Assembly: GCA_965212125.1 (NCBI GenBank)
Contig: OZ243045.1
Coordinates: 1,116,001 to 1,180,000 of the forward strand
DNA from: CAYRJD01 sp965212125
GTDB taxonomy: Bacteria > Actinomycetota > Acidimicrobiia > Acidimicrobiales > Poriferisodalaceae
Direction of reading: 5' to 3'
DNA: 64,000 nucleotides
Of this stretch, positions 1-7,825 are shown one piece after another. Made by a program: the position numbers and the translations under genes. The first letter of the stretch is position 1. Every line of letters begins with the position of its first letter. A model generated the notes under the pieces. That model had not been told where the DNA came from and did no database searches. It was given only the letters and a program-made list of their open reading frames with translations.

Positions 1-1583
1 CGGTGCAGGTCAAACCAGACGACTACGCCTTTGCCAGGGTCAAGGTGCCGCCGATATTGCCGCGCTTTATGCAGCTGCCCGCAGCGGCACTGGCAGGCGA
101 CGCGGCGAGCAGCGCCACCACCTTCGTTGCCCTTGAAGCGGTCATCGCCGCGCATCTGGCGGAGATCTTTCCAGGCGTGGAAGTGGCTAATCACTCAATG
201 TTTCGGGTGACGCGCAACGCGGAAATTGAAATCGACGACACCGACGCAGACGCAGACGACCTGATGAAACAGCTTGAGTACGGGCTGAATCAGCGGCGCT
301 TTGGGGAGCCGGTGCGACTAGAGGCGACGAACGGCTTGACCGAAGATTCGCTGGAGATGCTCACGCGCGAGCTTGACCTATCCCAAGATGCGGTGATGGT
401 CGTGCCGCAGCTGCTGGCGCTGAGCGACCTGGAACAGCTTTACAAGCTGGATCGCCCGGATCTCAAGTTTGAGCGCCACCGCCCGCGCATCACGCCCGCG
501 CTGGAGACCGACTCCGCGGAGGCGGCGGATCCGTTTGCGGTGCTGCAAAAGCGCGACGTGCTGCTGCACTTCCCGTACGAGTCATTCACCGAGAGCGTCG
601 CTTCGTTTATTCGCAGCGCTGCGCGCGACCCGGACGTGATCGCCATCAAGATGACGATGTATCGCACTTCGGAGCGCAGTCAGCTTGTGGATTGGCTGGT
701 TGAGGCGGCGACGAACGGCAAGCAGGTCGTGGTGGTGGTGGAGTTGAAGGCGCGCTTTGATGAGCAGGCCAACATTGAATGGGCGCGGCAGATGGAGCGG
801 GCGGGCGTGCATGTGTCTTACGGGCTGGTCGGGCTGAAGACGCACTGCAAGATTGCGCTGGCGGTGCGGCGTGAGGGGCGCAACAAGAATCAGATTCGGC
901 GCTACACCCACGTGGGCAGCGGCAACTACAACGCCGACACCGCTACGTATTACGAGGATCTGGGTTTGCTCAGCGCCGATGAAGCCATCGCCGACGACAT
1001 ATCCCAGCTGTTCAACAAGCTCACCGGCTACAGCCGCTACGCCAGTTACGACAAGATGCTGGTTGCGCCCGACACCTTGAAAGACGGCCTGCAGGAGCTA
1101 ATCGCTGAGCAGGCCTGCAAGCCCGACGGCTACATATTTATGAAGGTGAACGCCCTCGTGGATACGGCGATTATCGAATCGCTTTATGAGGCGTCCGCGC
1201 AGGGATGCGAGATCAATCTGGTTGTGCGGGGTATTTGTTGTTTGGTGCCGCAGGTTGCGGGGCTGAGCGAAAACATTCACGTGCGCAGCGTGATCGGTCG
1301 CTTCTTGGAGCACGGCCGGATCTATAAGTTCGGCCGCGACGGTGTCAGCGGCGCGGGCAGCCAGTTCTTCATCGGTTCGCCCGATCCGATGCCTCGCAAC
1401 CTGCGCCACCGCGTTGAAGCGCTTGTGCAGATAAACGACGAGGAATGCAAAGCACAACTGGCGGCGATAAGTGAGGCCTACCTAAAAGACGACATTGAGC
1501 GCTGGGAGTTGGGCAGCGATGCCAGTTGGAATCACATCACCGGAGTCCGCTTGCATGACCGACTGGCGAATCGCGAGTACTAG
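1..1583 (+). CDS. ppk1: Polyphosphate kinase 1, 5'-truncated by window edge
   Basis: Transfers the terminal phosphate of ATP to polyphosphate, and the reverse, through a phosphohistidine. About 526 residues remain. The family is near 690-730, so the N-terminal domain and part of the head domain lie outside the window; the GTG at base 3 is probably an internal Val. Visible family marks are KTHCKIAL, which holds the PLD-like HxK histidine, HVGSGNYN with ATYYEDLGLLS after it, and the C-terminal RVEALVQIND. The reading frame is intact to TAG at 1581-1583. The leuA leader promoter starts within 15 bases of the stop, so ppk1 ends its own unit. Seen: motifs and frame. Known: PPK1 chemistry. Confidence is high for family. 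Confidence 0.95.
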   Translation, partial: VQVKPDDYAFARVKVPPILPRFMQLPAAALAGDAASSATTFVALEAVIAAHLAEIFPGVEVANHSMFRVTRNAEIEIDDTDADADDLMKQLEYGLNQRRFGEPVRLEATNGLTEDSLEMLTRELDLSQDAVMVVPQLLALSDLEQLYKLDRPDLKFERHRPRITPALETDSAEAADPFAVLQKRDVLLHFPYESFTESVASFIRSAARDPDVIAIKMTMYRTSERSQLVDWLVEAATNGKQVVVVVELKARFDEQANIEWARQMERAGVHVSYGLVGLKTHCKIALAVRREGRNKNQIRRYTHVGSGNYNADTATYYEDLGLLSADEAIADDISQLFNKLTGYSRYASYDKMLVAPDTLKDGLQELIAEQACKPDGYIFMKVNALVDTAIIESLYEASAQGCEINLVVRGICCLVPQVAGLSENIHVRSVIGRFLEHGRIYKFGRDGVSGAGSQFFIGSPDPMPRNLRHRVEALVQINDEECKAQLAAISEAYLKDDIERWELGSDASWNHITGVRLHDRLANREY

Positions 1584-1594
1584 CAAAGTGCTGC

Positions 1595-1600
1595 TACCAT
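1595..1600 (+). promoter_or_regulatory. -10 box of the leu leader transcript
   Basis: TACCAT lies 7 bases before the GTG of the Leu-rich leader peptide. The same TANNNT-to-start spacing recurs at many genes of this window, which suggests a leaderless transcript starting at or next to the GTG. No clear -35 was seen. Confidence 0.5.
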
Positions 1601-1607
1601 TGCGCCC

Positions 1608-1655
1608 GTGACTTTTGAGGCAAGAAACGAACTAGGCCTACTGCTCCTGACCTAG
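1608..1655 (+). CDS. Leucine leader peptide (attenuator) upstream of leuA
   Basis: A 15-residue reading frame, VTFEARNELGLLLLT, from GTG 1608 to TAG 1653-1655. Five of 15 codons are Leu, written CTA GGC CTA CTG CTC CTG, just before the stop. It sits between ppk1 and leuA and is followed at once by a perfect 10-bp hairpin and then a terminator with a T run. That is the standard layout of amino-acid attenuation: ribosomes slowed on Leu codons would change folding of the RNA ahead of leuA. The frame is too short for ordinary gene callers. Leucine attenuators before leuA are known in other Actinobacteria. The exact switch between structures is not resolved by eye. Confidence 0.8.
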   Translation: MTFEARNELGLLLLT

Positions 1656-1680
1656 GCGAGAACCCACACCGGTTCTCGCC
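1655..1680 (+). promoter_or_regulatory. Attenuator hairpin after the Leu leader
   Basis: GGCGAGAACC (1655-1664) and GGTTCTCGCC (1671-1680) form a perfect 10-bp stem with loop CACACC. The 5' arm begins on the last base of the leader stop codon, so a ribosome at the stop would cover it. GCCTA at 1636-1640 in the leader could pair with TAGGC at 1653-1657 as a competing structure. Confidence 0.7.
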
Positions 1681-1683
1681 CTA

Positions 1684-1714
1684 CCTCCTGCGCCTTCGGG
1701 CCAGGGGGTTTTTT
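1684..1714 (+). terminator. Intrinsic terminator of the leu attenuator
   Basis: CCTCCTG and GCC (one bulged C between them) pair with GGC and CAGGGGG around a TTCG tetraloop, followed by six T. The Leu-codon stretch CTCCTGACC (1644-1652) is complementary to GGCCAGGGG of the 3' arm at 8 of 9 positions including one G-U, so a competing fold is possible. Confidence 0.8.
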
Positions 1715-1715
1715 G

Positions 1716-1791
1716 TTGCCCCGAATCAACCCCACCCAACCCAAATCAACCCCACCCCCACTACTAACAAAGAAAGCCCAAAGGAAAACCA
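1716..1791 (+). promoter_or_regulatory. C/A-rich, G-poor leuA leader RNA with repeated segment and Shine-Dalgarno
   Basis: The RNA between the terminator and leuA is almost free of G and should be unstructured. AATCAACCCCACCC occurs twice, at 1724-1737 and 1744-1757. C-rich, G-poor RNA is typical of Rho loading sites, so a second layer of termination is possible (inference). A Shine-Dalgarno AAAGGA at 1780-1785 stands 6 bases before ATG 1792. Confidence 0.5.
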
Positions 1792-3504
1792 ATGGCAAAC
1801 GTCAAGGCGATCAGCCAACAACAACCCAGTCCAATGCCCTACGGCAAATACGAGACGTATCCGTTTGGCCCAGACCTGAAAGATCGCACCTGGATCAACC
1901 AATCGATAACCGAAGCGCCGCTTTGGTGTTCGGTAGATCTGCGCGACGGCAACCAAGCCCTCATCGACCCGATGGACATCCCACGCAAGCGACAGATGTT
2001 TGAGGCGCTAGTGGAGATGGGCTTCAAGGAAATAGAGGTCGGCTTTCCGTCCGCTTCGGCGCCGGACTTTGACTTCTGCCGTCTGCTAATCGAGGAAGAC
2101 CTAGTGCCCGACGACGTGTGGATTCAGGTGCTAACCCAAAGCCGCCCGGAGCTAATCGAGCGCACCTATGAATCAATAGCGGGCGCCACCAACGCCATCG
2201 TGCATCTCTACAACCCGACTTCGGTACTGCAGCGCAAGGTGGTTTATCGCCTTGACAAGCCCGGCATTGTGGATATTGCGCTTGAAGGCACCACGCAATG
2301 CAAGCAGCTGCGTGAGACCTCAACGGCGAAAAACATCCGCTTTGAATACTCCCCCGAGTCATTCACCGGCACCGAAATTGAGTTCGCTTTAGAAATCTGC
2401 GATCGGGTGGCTGGCGAGTGGGGCGCCACCAAAACCGATCCGATCATTTTGAACTTGCCGGCGACCGTTGAGATGTCAACGCCCAACATTTACGGCGACC
2501 TCATTGAGTACTTCCACCGCAACATCGCCAACCGCGACGCGGTCGTGCTGTCGCTTCATCCGCACAACGACCGTGGCTGCGCTGTCGCCGCCGCGGAATT
2601 CGGAGTCATGGCGGGGGCAGACCGAGTCGAGGGAACCCTGTTTGGAAACGGCGAGCGCACCGGCAACGTGGACATCATCACGCTGGCGATGAACCTGTTT
2701 TCGCAGGGCGTTGACCCGGAGCTAGACATCAGCCACATTGACAACCTGCGGCGAATAGCGGAGTACTGCAATCAGTTGCCTGTGCATCCGCGCCACCCCT
2801 ACGGCGGCGACTTGGTTTACACCGCATTTTCGGGCAGCCATCAAGACGCCATCAAAAAGGGCTTCGAGGCGCTGCCCGACGAGTACAGCCTTTGGGGCGT
2901 TCCCTATTTGCCGATCGATCCGGCTCACGTCGGGCGCTCCTACCAGGATGTGATTCGGGTGAACAGCCAGTCGGGCAAGGGCGGCGTTGCGTACGTGATG
3001 AAAAACACCTTCGGGTTTGACCTGCCCCGGCGCTTGCAGATTGAGTTCAGCGGCGTGATCCAGCAGATCACCGACGAGGGCGGCGAGATTTTGCCCGAGG
3101 CGATTCAGAAAAAGTTCAACGAGACTTATTTACATCTGGAGCAGCCTTACGCTTATGTCGGCCACAGCAGCCACTTTGACTCGATGTCGTCGGCTGAATC
3201 TGAGGTGATTGCCACTATTCGCACCGTGGACGGCACCAAGACCGTTGATAAGGAGATCAAGGGTTCCGGCAACGGGCCGCTGGCGGCGTTCAAGAGCGCT
3301 TTGGCTGACGGGCTTGGTGTGGATGCGACTCTGGTGGATTATCACGAGCACGCCGTTGGCACCGGAGCCGATGCCACGGCCGCGGCTTACGTTGAGATTG
3401 AGACGCCCGATCGGCAGGTGTTCTGGGGAGTGGGCATGAATCCGAACATCGTGACGGCGAGCTTTCAGGCGTTGCTGTCGGCGTTGAATCGGGCAGCGGG
3501 TTAG
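1792..3504 (+). CDS. leuA: 2-isopropylmalate synthase
   Basis: First committed step of leucine synthesis: acetyl-CoA plus 2-oxoisovalerate gives 2-isopropylmalate. The 570 residues match the long actinobacterial LeuA. The TIM barrel begins near residue 45; DLRDGNQALIDPMD carries the catalytic Arg and metal Asp, HPHNDRG the metal His pair, and GNGERTGNVDI is the family signature. The last 130 or so residues form the leucine-binding regulatory domain. The start ATG has a good Shine-Dalgarno. It is the only structural gene after the Leu-codon attenuator, so both transcription and activity are expected to respond to leucine. It ends TTAG in a run of CTAGC repeats and converges on a lipoprotein gene. 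Confidence 0.97.
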   Translation: MANVKAISQQQPSPMPYGKYETYPFGPDLKDRTWINQSITEAPLWCSVDLRDGNQALIDPMDIPRKRQMFEALVEMGFKEIEVGFPSASAPDFDFCRLLIEEDLVPDDVWIQVLTQSRPELIERTYESIAGATNAIVHLYNPTSVLQRKVVYRLDKPGIVDIALEGTTQCKQLRETSTAKNIRFEYSPESFTGTEIEFALEICDRVAGEWGATKTDPIILNLPATVEMSTPNIYGDLIEYFHRNIANRDAVVLSLHPHNDRGCAVAAAEFGVMAGADRVEGTLFGNGERTGNVDIITLAMNLFSQGVDPELDISHIDNLRRIAEYCNQLPVHPRHPYGGDLVYTAFSGSHQDAIKKGFEALPDEYSLWGVPYLPIDPAHVGRSYQDVIRVNSQSGKGGVAYVMKNTFGFDLPRRLQIEFSGVIQQITDEGGEILPEAIQKKFNETYLHLEQPYAYVGHSSHFDSMSSAESEVIATIRTVDGTKTVDKEIKGSGNGPLAAFKSALADGLGVDATLVDYHEHAVGTGADATAAAYVEIETPDRQVFWGVGMNPNIVTASFQALLSALNRAAG

Positions 3505-3559
3505 CTAGCTAGCCCAGCAGAAACGGTGGGCGCTAGGCGGCCGGTGCTAGCTGGCTGGC

Positions 3560-5134
3560 CTAGCTGGCTGGCGTCAGCCGGAACACGCCGGACTCGCTGT
3601 CGACCAGATACACCTCGCCCAGCGGATCGGCATAGAAGCCCCACGCCGGGCCGGTCTGCACTCCTAGATCAATCGCCGCAGAGTTTGCGGTGCTGCCGCC
3701 TGCGCCACCCCGGCCACCGCCCGAGCCGACTATCTGGCTGGCGTAAACGCGCCTAGCGCACAGATCGGCCCACACATATAGACCCCGAAGCGCTGGCAGG
3801 TTTTCGCCGCGGTAAACCTGCCCGCCAATCACCGCGCACAGGCTGCCGGAATCCTGGCGGTATTCAAAGTCGGGCTCACGATGCGGGCGAACCTGCTTGC
3901 CGCCAGCCTGGCGAGTGCCCTCAAACACGTCCCAGCCCAGGTCGGCGCCGCCTTCGTTTTGGCCTTCACCTAGATCGAGCACCGTGACCTCTTCCGTGCA
4001 CGACTGGCCGACGTCGGCGACCCACAGTTGCTGCTCAACCGAATCAAAGCTCATGCGAAAGGCGTTGCGCACGCCGCTCACCCAGATGCGTTCATCTGCT
4101 CCCGGCACTCCGATGTAGGGGTTGCCAGGCGCGGGCAGGGCACGCCGATTCGGGGCGGCGGTCGGGTCTACCGCCAGGCGTAATATCGCACCGAGCGGAG
4201 TGCTGAGATTTTGCCCGTTACCCAGCGGATCGTTGCCGGCGCCGCCGTCGCCAAACATCGTGTACAGGTAGCCCCGGTGGTCAAAGACGATGTCGCCGCC
4301 GTTGTGGTTGGCGAACGGCTGGGAGATGCGCAACAGCTCAACTGCGGGGCCGAGCGAATTGCCCGAGACGGCGTGAGCGGTCAACACATTGCTGCCGCTG
4401 ACGTTGGTGCGATGGATGTACAGCCAGTCTTCGGCGGGGGCGAGCGCCATACCGAGCAAGCCCAATTCAAAGTTGACGCCGGTGTCGTTGCTGAGGTCAA
4501 GCGCTGGGCTTGCTGGCAAGGTGGCTCGGCCGGCGTTTGCTGGTGCGCTGAACGTATACACCTCGCCGCGGCGATTTGCGACAAAGCCACTGAGTTCGCC
4601 GTTGGCACCTCTGTTGGCATCCGTGCCGGTCTGCCTGGTTTGCGAGCGGAACACGATGGCGGTTGTGTTTCGCATCGGTATGAATGTCGCTAGCTCAACT
4701 CGCTGGCTGTTTGAGGCTCGGGAGATTTGCAGCCGCGGCAGCCGTGAATGGCAGCCCTCCGCGGAGATCGTGATGTCCAGGGGCTCTGGGTCAACGGCGG
4801 GTGGTGCTGTGGTTGGCGGTGCCGTGGTGGATGATGTAGAGGATGACGTGGTGGACGATCTGGTGGACGGTGCCGTTGTGGGAGATGAAGCGGTGGGCGC
4901 GGTCGTCTGCGGCGAGCTGCCATCTGGCGAAGTCGTAGTCGCCGGCGCCGTGTCCCTATCCGAGGGCGAGCTGGTCGTATCTTGCGAACCAGTCGGCTGC
5001 TGGTTCGTGTTCGTGTCGGGCGCGGAACTCGTGTCGTCGCCCGAACTCGCATCGTCGCTCCCAGCGCAGGCCGCCGCCAGCATCGCCAGCCCAATCAATC
5101 CCGCAAAGATCCGTACGCCGAAGGGGAGTTTCAC
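3560..5134 (-). CDS. Lipoprotein, PQQ-dependent sugar dehydrogenase (GSDH) family
   Basis: Probable secreted, membrane-tethered sugar or aldose dehydrogenase of the soluble glucose dehydrogenase beta-propeller family; the true substrate is not known. GTG start; signal peptide with lipobox LAAAC about 24 residues in; then a Ser/Thr/Pro-rich linker to about residue 120 that would hold the domain off the membrane. The propeller shows NHNGGDIVFD (catalytic-type His), FGDGGAGNDPLGNGQN, TPLGAILRL, WVSGVRNAFRMSFD and LWVADVGQ, all typical of the family. No cytochrome CxxCH is present. It is divergent from the hydrolase at 5286 with 151 bases between. PQQ synthesis genes are not in this window, so cofactor identity is inferred from family. 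Confidence 0.88.
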   Translation of the reverse strand: MKLPFGVRIFAGLIGLAMLAAACAGSDDASSGDDTSSAPDTNTNQQPTGSQDTTSSPSDRDTAPATTTSPDGSSPQTTAPTASSPTTAPSTRSSTTSSSTSSTTAPPTTAPPAVDPEPLDITISAEGCHSRLPRLQISRASNSQRVELATFIPMRNTTAIVFRSQTRQTGTDANRGANGELSGFVANRRGEVYTFSAPANAGRATLPASPALDLSNDTGVNFELGLLGMALAPAEDWLYIHRTNVSGSNVLTAHAVSGNSLGPAVELLRISQPFANHNGGDIVFDHRGYLYTMFGDGGAGNDPLGNGQNLSTPLGAILRLAVDPTAAPNRRALPAPGNPYIGVPGADERIWVSGVRNAFRMSFDSVEQQLWVADVGQSCTEEVTVLDLGEGQNEGGADLGWDVFEGTRQAGGKQVRPHREPDFEYRQDSGSLCAVIGGQVYRGENLPALRGLYVWADLCARRVYASQIVGSGGGRGGAGGSTANSAAIDLGVQTGPAWGFYADPLGEVYLVDSESGVFRLTPAS

Positions 5135-5285
5135 GCGCTCCTACTTAGCACAAGCTGCGACCCGATCAGCCCCACTCAAAATAAATCACCGCTACAAGGG
5201 TGGCCTTACTTGCCAAACTAGAGGGGCTAGCTACCCACGGCTGGCGACGTGCGGCGTTACTCGTGCGACACACCTAGGAGGATCG

Positions 5286-6137
5286 TTGGGCTCATTCGCG
5301 CTGCGTAGCTTCGCAGGTGGCACCCTGTTTGGATCGCTCCAAAAGTCCGCCGAGCTTGATGGACCTCCCCGCGTTCTGTACCTGCACGGCTGGGGGCGCA
5401 CCCATCAGGATTTCGACGCAGTCCGAACGCAACCTGCGCTAGCGGCTTGTCCCTCATCGCTGGCGCTTGACCTGCCGGGGTTCGGCACGTCGCCTCCCCC
5501 ACCCAGCGCTGGCGGAGCCGACCTGTATGCGCGCCTGCTCTTGCCCGCTCTGGCCGAATGCGAGATGCCGGTGATTTTGGTGGGGCACAGCTTCGGCGGC
5601 CGCGTGGCGTTGGAGCTGGCGCACCAACGACCGAATGCGGTGGCAGCACTGGTACTGACCGGAGTGCCCCTGCTGCGACCCGCCATCGTGCGGTCAAAAC
5701 CCTCCCTGCGATTTCGGCTGGCGAGGCGTGCCAACGCAATGAAACTTGTGAGCGACAAGGCAATGGAAAATCTGCGCAGGCGATCCGGCAGTGCGGACTA
5801 TCAAGCCACCGAGGGCGTGATGCGTGACGTGCTTGTGGCGGTCGTCAATGAGACATACGAAACTCAACTGCAGGCGGTGAAGATGCCGGTTGAGTTGGTT
5901 TGGGGCGACAGCGATCGTGAGGTAATACCGGGCATTGCGGTGCGGGCGGAGACCATGCTGGCTAATGCCAGCCTGACGATCCTGTCTGATGTCGGGCATT
6001 TTGTGCCTAACGAAGCGCCGAGGCAGCTGGCTGAGATAATCGCACGGCAGCTTCACACGATTGACTGCGAGCCGGAGCCGACCACTGCAATTGACCCGAC
6101 CACCACAACGAACCCGACCACCACAGCAACCGATTAG
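5286..6137 (+). CDS. Alpha/beta hydrolase
   Basis: Soluble serine hydrolase of unknown substrate, 283 residues from TTG 5286. The open frame runs upstream to 4389 but that part lies antisense to the lipoprotein gene; I chose TTG because AGGAGG (5276-5281) precedes it by 4 bases and the conserved fold starts just after. Motifs: YLHGWGRTHQDF (oxyanion loop), VGHSFGGRVALELA (nucleophile Ser), WGDSDREV (acid), SDVGHFVPNE (catalytic His). The C-terminal tail TTAIDPTTTTNPTTTATD is a short Thr/Pro repeat. It is followed after 6 bases by the MurF-like gene, so the two are probably cotranscribed, although a hydrolase role in wall synthesis is not shown. Confidence 0.85.
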   Translation: MGSFALRSFAGGTLFGSLQKSAELDGPPRVLYLHGWGRTHQDFDAVRTQPALAACPSSLALDLPGFGTSPPPPSAGGADLYARLLLPALAECEMPVILVGHSFGGRVALELAHQRPNAVAALVLTGVPLLRPAIVRSKPSLRFRLARRANAMKLVSDKAMENLRRRSGSADYQATEGVMRDVLVAVVNETYETQLQAVKMPVELVWGDSDREVIPGIAVRAETMLANASLTILSDVGHFVPNEAPRQLAEIIARQLHTIDCEPEPTTAIDPTTTTNPTTTATD

Positions 6138-6143
6138 CCAGCT

Positions 6144-7733
6144 ATGAGTGACCTGCACCCGTTGGTGTATCTGCCTGCGCTTGTCGGCGTGGCGCTGTCG
6201 TCTTTTCGCTGGTTGCGTGTGTGCCAGCGGGAGCATTATCTGGCCGGCTCGGTTGCTCGCTTTGCCTGGCGTTGGTGGTGGCTTCACAACCTCAATCGCC
6301 TGTTGCTGGCGGCAGCGATAGCGGCGGTCGTTGTCACTGCGTTTGTGAACTGGCTCGTCGTTGTGGCGGTGTTGCTCGCGCTGGTCGGGCCGCTCGGTTT
6401 GTCGCATCGTGGTCACACCAGCAAGCTGACGTGGACGCGGCGGCTAATCACGGTGGCGATTGCGACGGCGGTGTTGGTTGCTGTGGTGCTGGCGATCACC
6501 GCCATGACGGGCGGCGACTCAAACGCAAGCGCGCTCGCTCTGGCGATCGTGGCGATCGTGTTGCCGGGCTTGATCGATCTGGCGCTGCTGATTACCAAGC
6601 CGATTGAGCGCACCTTGACGCGGCGCTGGGTCAAAAAAGCGCGCACCAAACTTGACCGCATTGATCCCACCCGCGTGGCGATCACCGGTTCATTCGGGAA
6701 GACCACCGTGAAGGGCTACCTGCGCCACCTTGTTAGCGGGACGCATTCGGTGGTGGCGTCGCCTGGCAGTTTCAACAACACCGCCGGGCTTTGCCGCACG
6801 ATCAATGAGCACCTTGAGCGTGGCACGGAGGTGCTGATCGCTGAGATGGGCACCTACGGGCGGGGTGAAATAGCGGCGATGGTTCGCTGGGTGCAGCCGT
6901 CCGTTTCGGTGCTGACTTCGGTGGGGCCGGTTCATCTGGAGCGCTTTGGAAGTCTTGAGTCGATCGTGGCGGCCAAAACCGAAGTCTTCGGCACTAGTCG
7001 CACGGCGATTCTGAACGTTGACGCGCCGCTGCTTGAAGCTGAGGCGGTGCGGTTGGAGGCATCGGGCATTCGTGTGATTCGCTGCTCGGCGGTGGCGCCC
7101 GGTGGCGATGCCGCTGGCACCGGCAGCACCAGTGGCGACCCTCCCCCGGCCGCTGACGTGTGCGTGTACCGAACCGATAAGTCCCACCACAAGGTTGTGC
7201 TTTTCGGGCGGCCGATTGATGCCGCGGTCAGCTCAGCGGCATCGCCTACCAACGTCGCATGCGCGATTGCCGCCGCATCGGTGCTAGGCGTGAGCGACGA
7301 AGACATCGCCCAACGCTTGCCGACGCTGCCAGTTCCGTCGAATCGGCGTGAGATGTCCGTCAGCGCTTCGGGAGTAACGGTGATTGACGACACCTACAAC
7401 AGCAACCCAGCGGGAGCCGCCGCCGCCTTGGAGATGTTGGCGAACGCCGATGTGAATCGCCGGGTCGTGGTGACTCCAGGGATGGTTGAAATGGGCTCAG
7501 CGCAGGCCAAGCAAAACGCCGAGTTCGCCAGAGCCGCCGCCGAGGGCGTGGCTAATGACTTTGTAATCGTCGGGCTGACCAACAAGGCGGCTCTGATAGA
7601 TGGCGCTCACAGCGGTACGGCCGTGGTGCGCACGATGAAAGATCGTGAGGCGGCGGTGCAGTGGGTGCGCGCCAACCTGAAGCCCGGCGACGGCGTGCTT
7701 TACGAAAACGATCTGCCAGATCATTTTCCGTAA
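6144..7733 (+). CDS. Membrane-anchored MurF-like Mur ligase
   Basis: ATP-dependent ligase of the Mur family, 529 residues. MurF adds D-Ala-D-Ala to the UDP-MurNAc-tripeptide; the ddl gene right behind it supports that role. The first 150 or so residues are hydrophobic, about five membrane segments, instead of the usual soluble UDP-binding domain. The central domain has P-loop TGSFGKTT at residues 181-188, SFNNTAGL, EMGTYGRGEI, TSVGPVHLERFGS and the AKTE segment; the C-terminal domain has DDTYNSNPAG at about 415-424. Mur ligases act in the cytoplasm, so the anchor would hold this one at the membrane, near where lipid I is made (inference). It could instead act on another murein-like substrate. 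Stop is TAA. Confidence 0.85.
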   Translation: MSDLHPLVYLPALVGVALSSFRWLRVCQREHYLAGSVARFAWRWWWLHNLNRLLLAAAIAAVVVTAFVNWLVVVAVLLALVGPLGLSHRGHTSKLTWTRRLITVAIATAVLVAVVLAITAMTGGDSNASALALAIVAIVLPGLIDLALLITKPIERTLTRRWVKKARTKLDRIDPTRVAITGSFGKTTVKGYLRHLVSGTHSVVASPGSFNNTAGLCRTINEHLERGTEVLIAEMGTYGRGEIAAMVRWVQPSVSVLTSVGPVHLERFGSLESIVAAKTEVFGTSRTAILNVDAPLLEAEAVRLEASGIRVIRCSAVAPGGDAAGTGSTSGDPPPAADVCVYRTDKSHHKVVLFGRPIDAAVSSAASPTNVACAIAAASVLGVSDEDIAQRLPTLPVPSNRREMSVSASGVTVIDDTYNSNPAGAAAALEMLANADVNRRVVVTPGMVEMGSAQAKQNAEFARAAAEGVANDFVIVGLTNKAALIDGAHSGTAVVRTMKDREAAVQWVRANLKPGDGVLYENDLPDHFP

Positions 7734-7825
7734 ACCCAAAACCGGACAGGGATGCTGCGGGCTTTACCCTTAGCTTGCTGATGGGTGACGTGCTGATGCG
7801 TAATGCGTAAAACGAGCCGCTTGCT

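Noticed and set aside
4389..5285. Long open frame upstream of the hydrolase on the plus strand
   Set aside because: It lies antisense to the sugar dehydrogenase lipoprotein, which has a full family match. The true start is TTG 5286 after AGGAGG.
5694..6416. 240-residue minus-strand frame across the hydrolase and MurF-like genes
   Set aside because: Shadow frame: Arg/His/Gln-rich, no motif, covers two well-supported genes.
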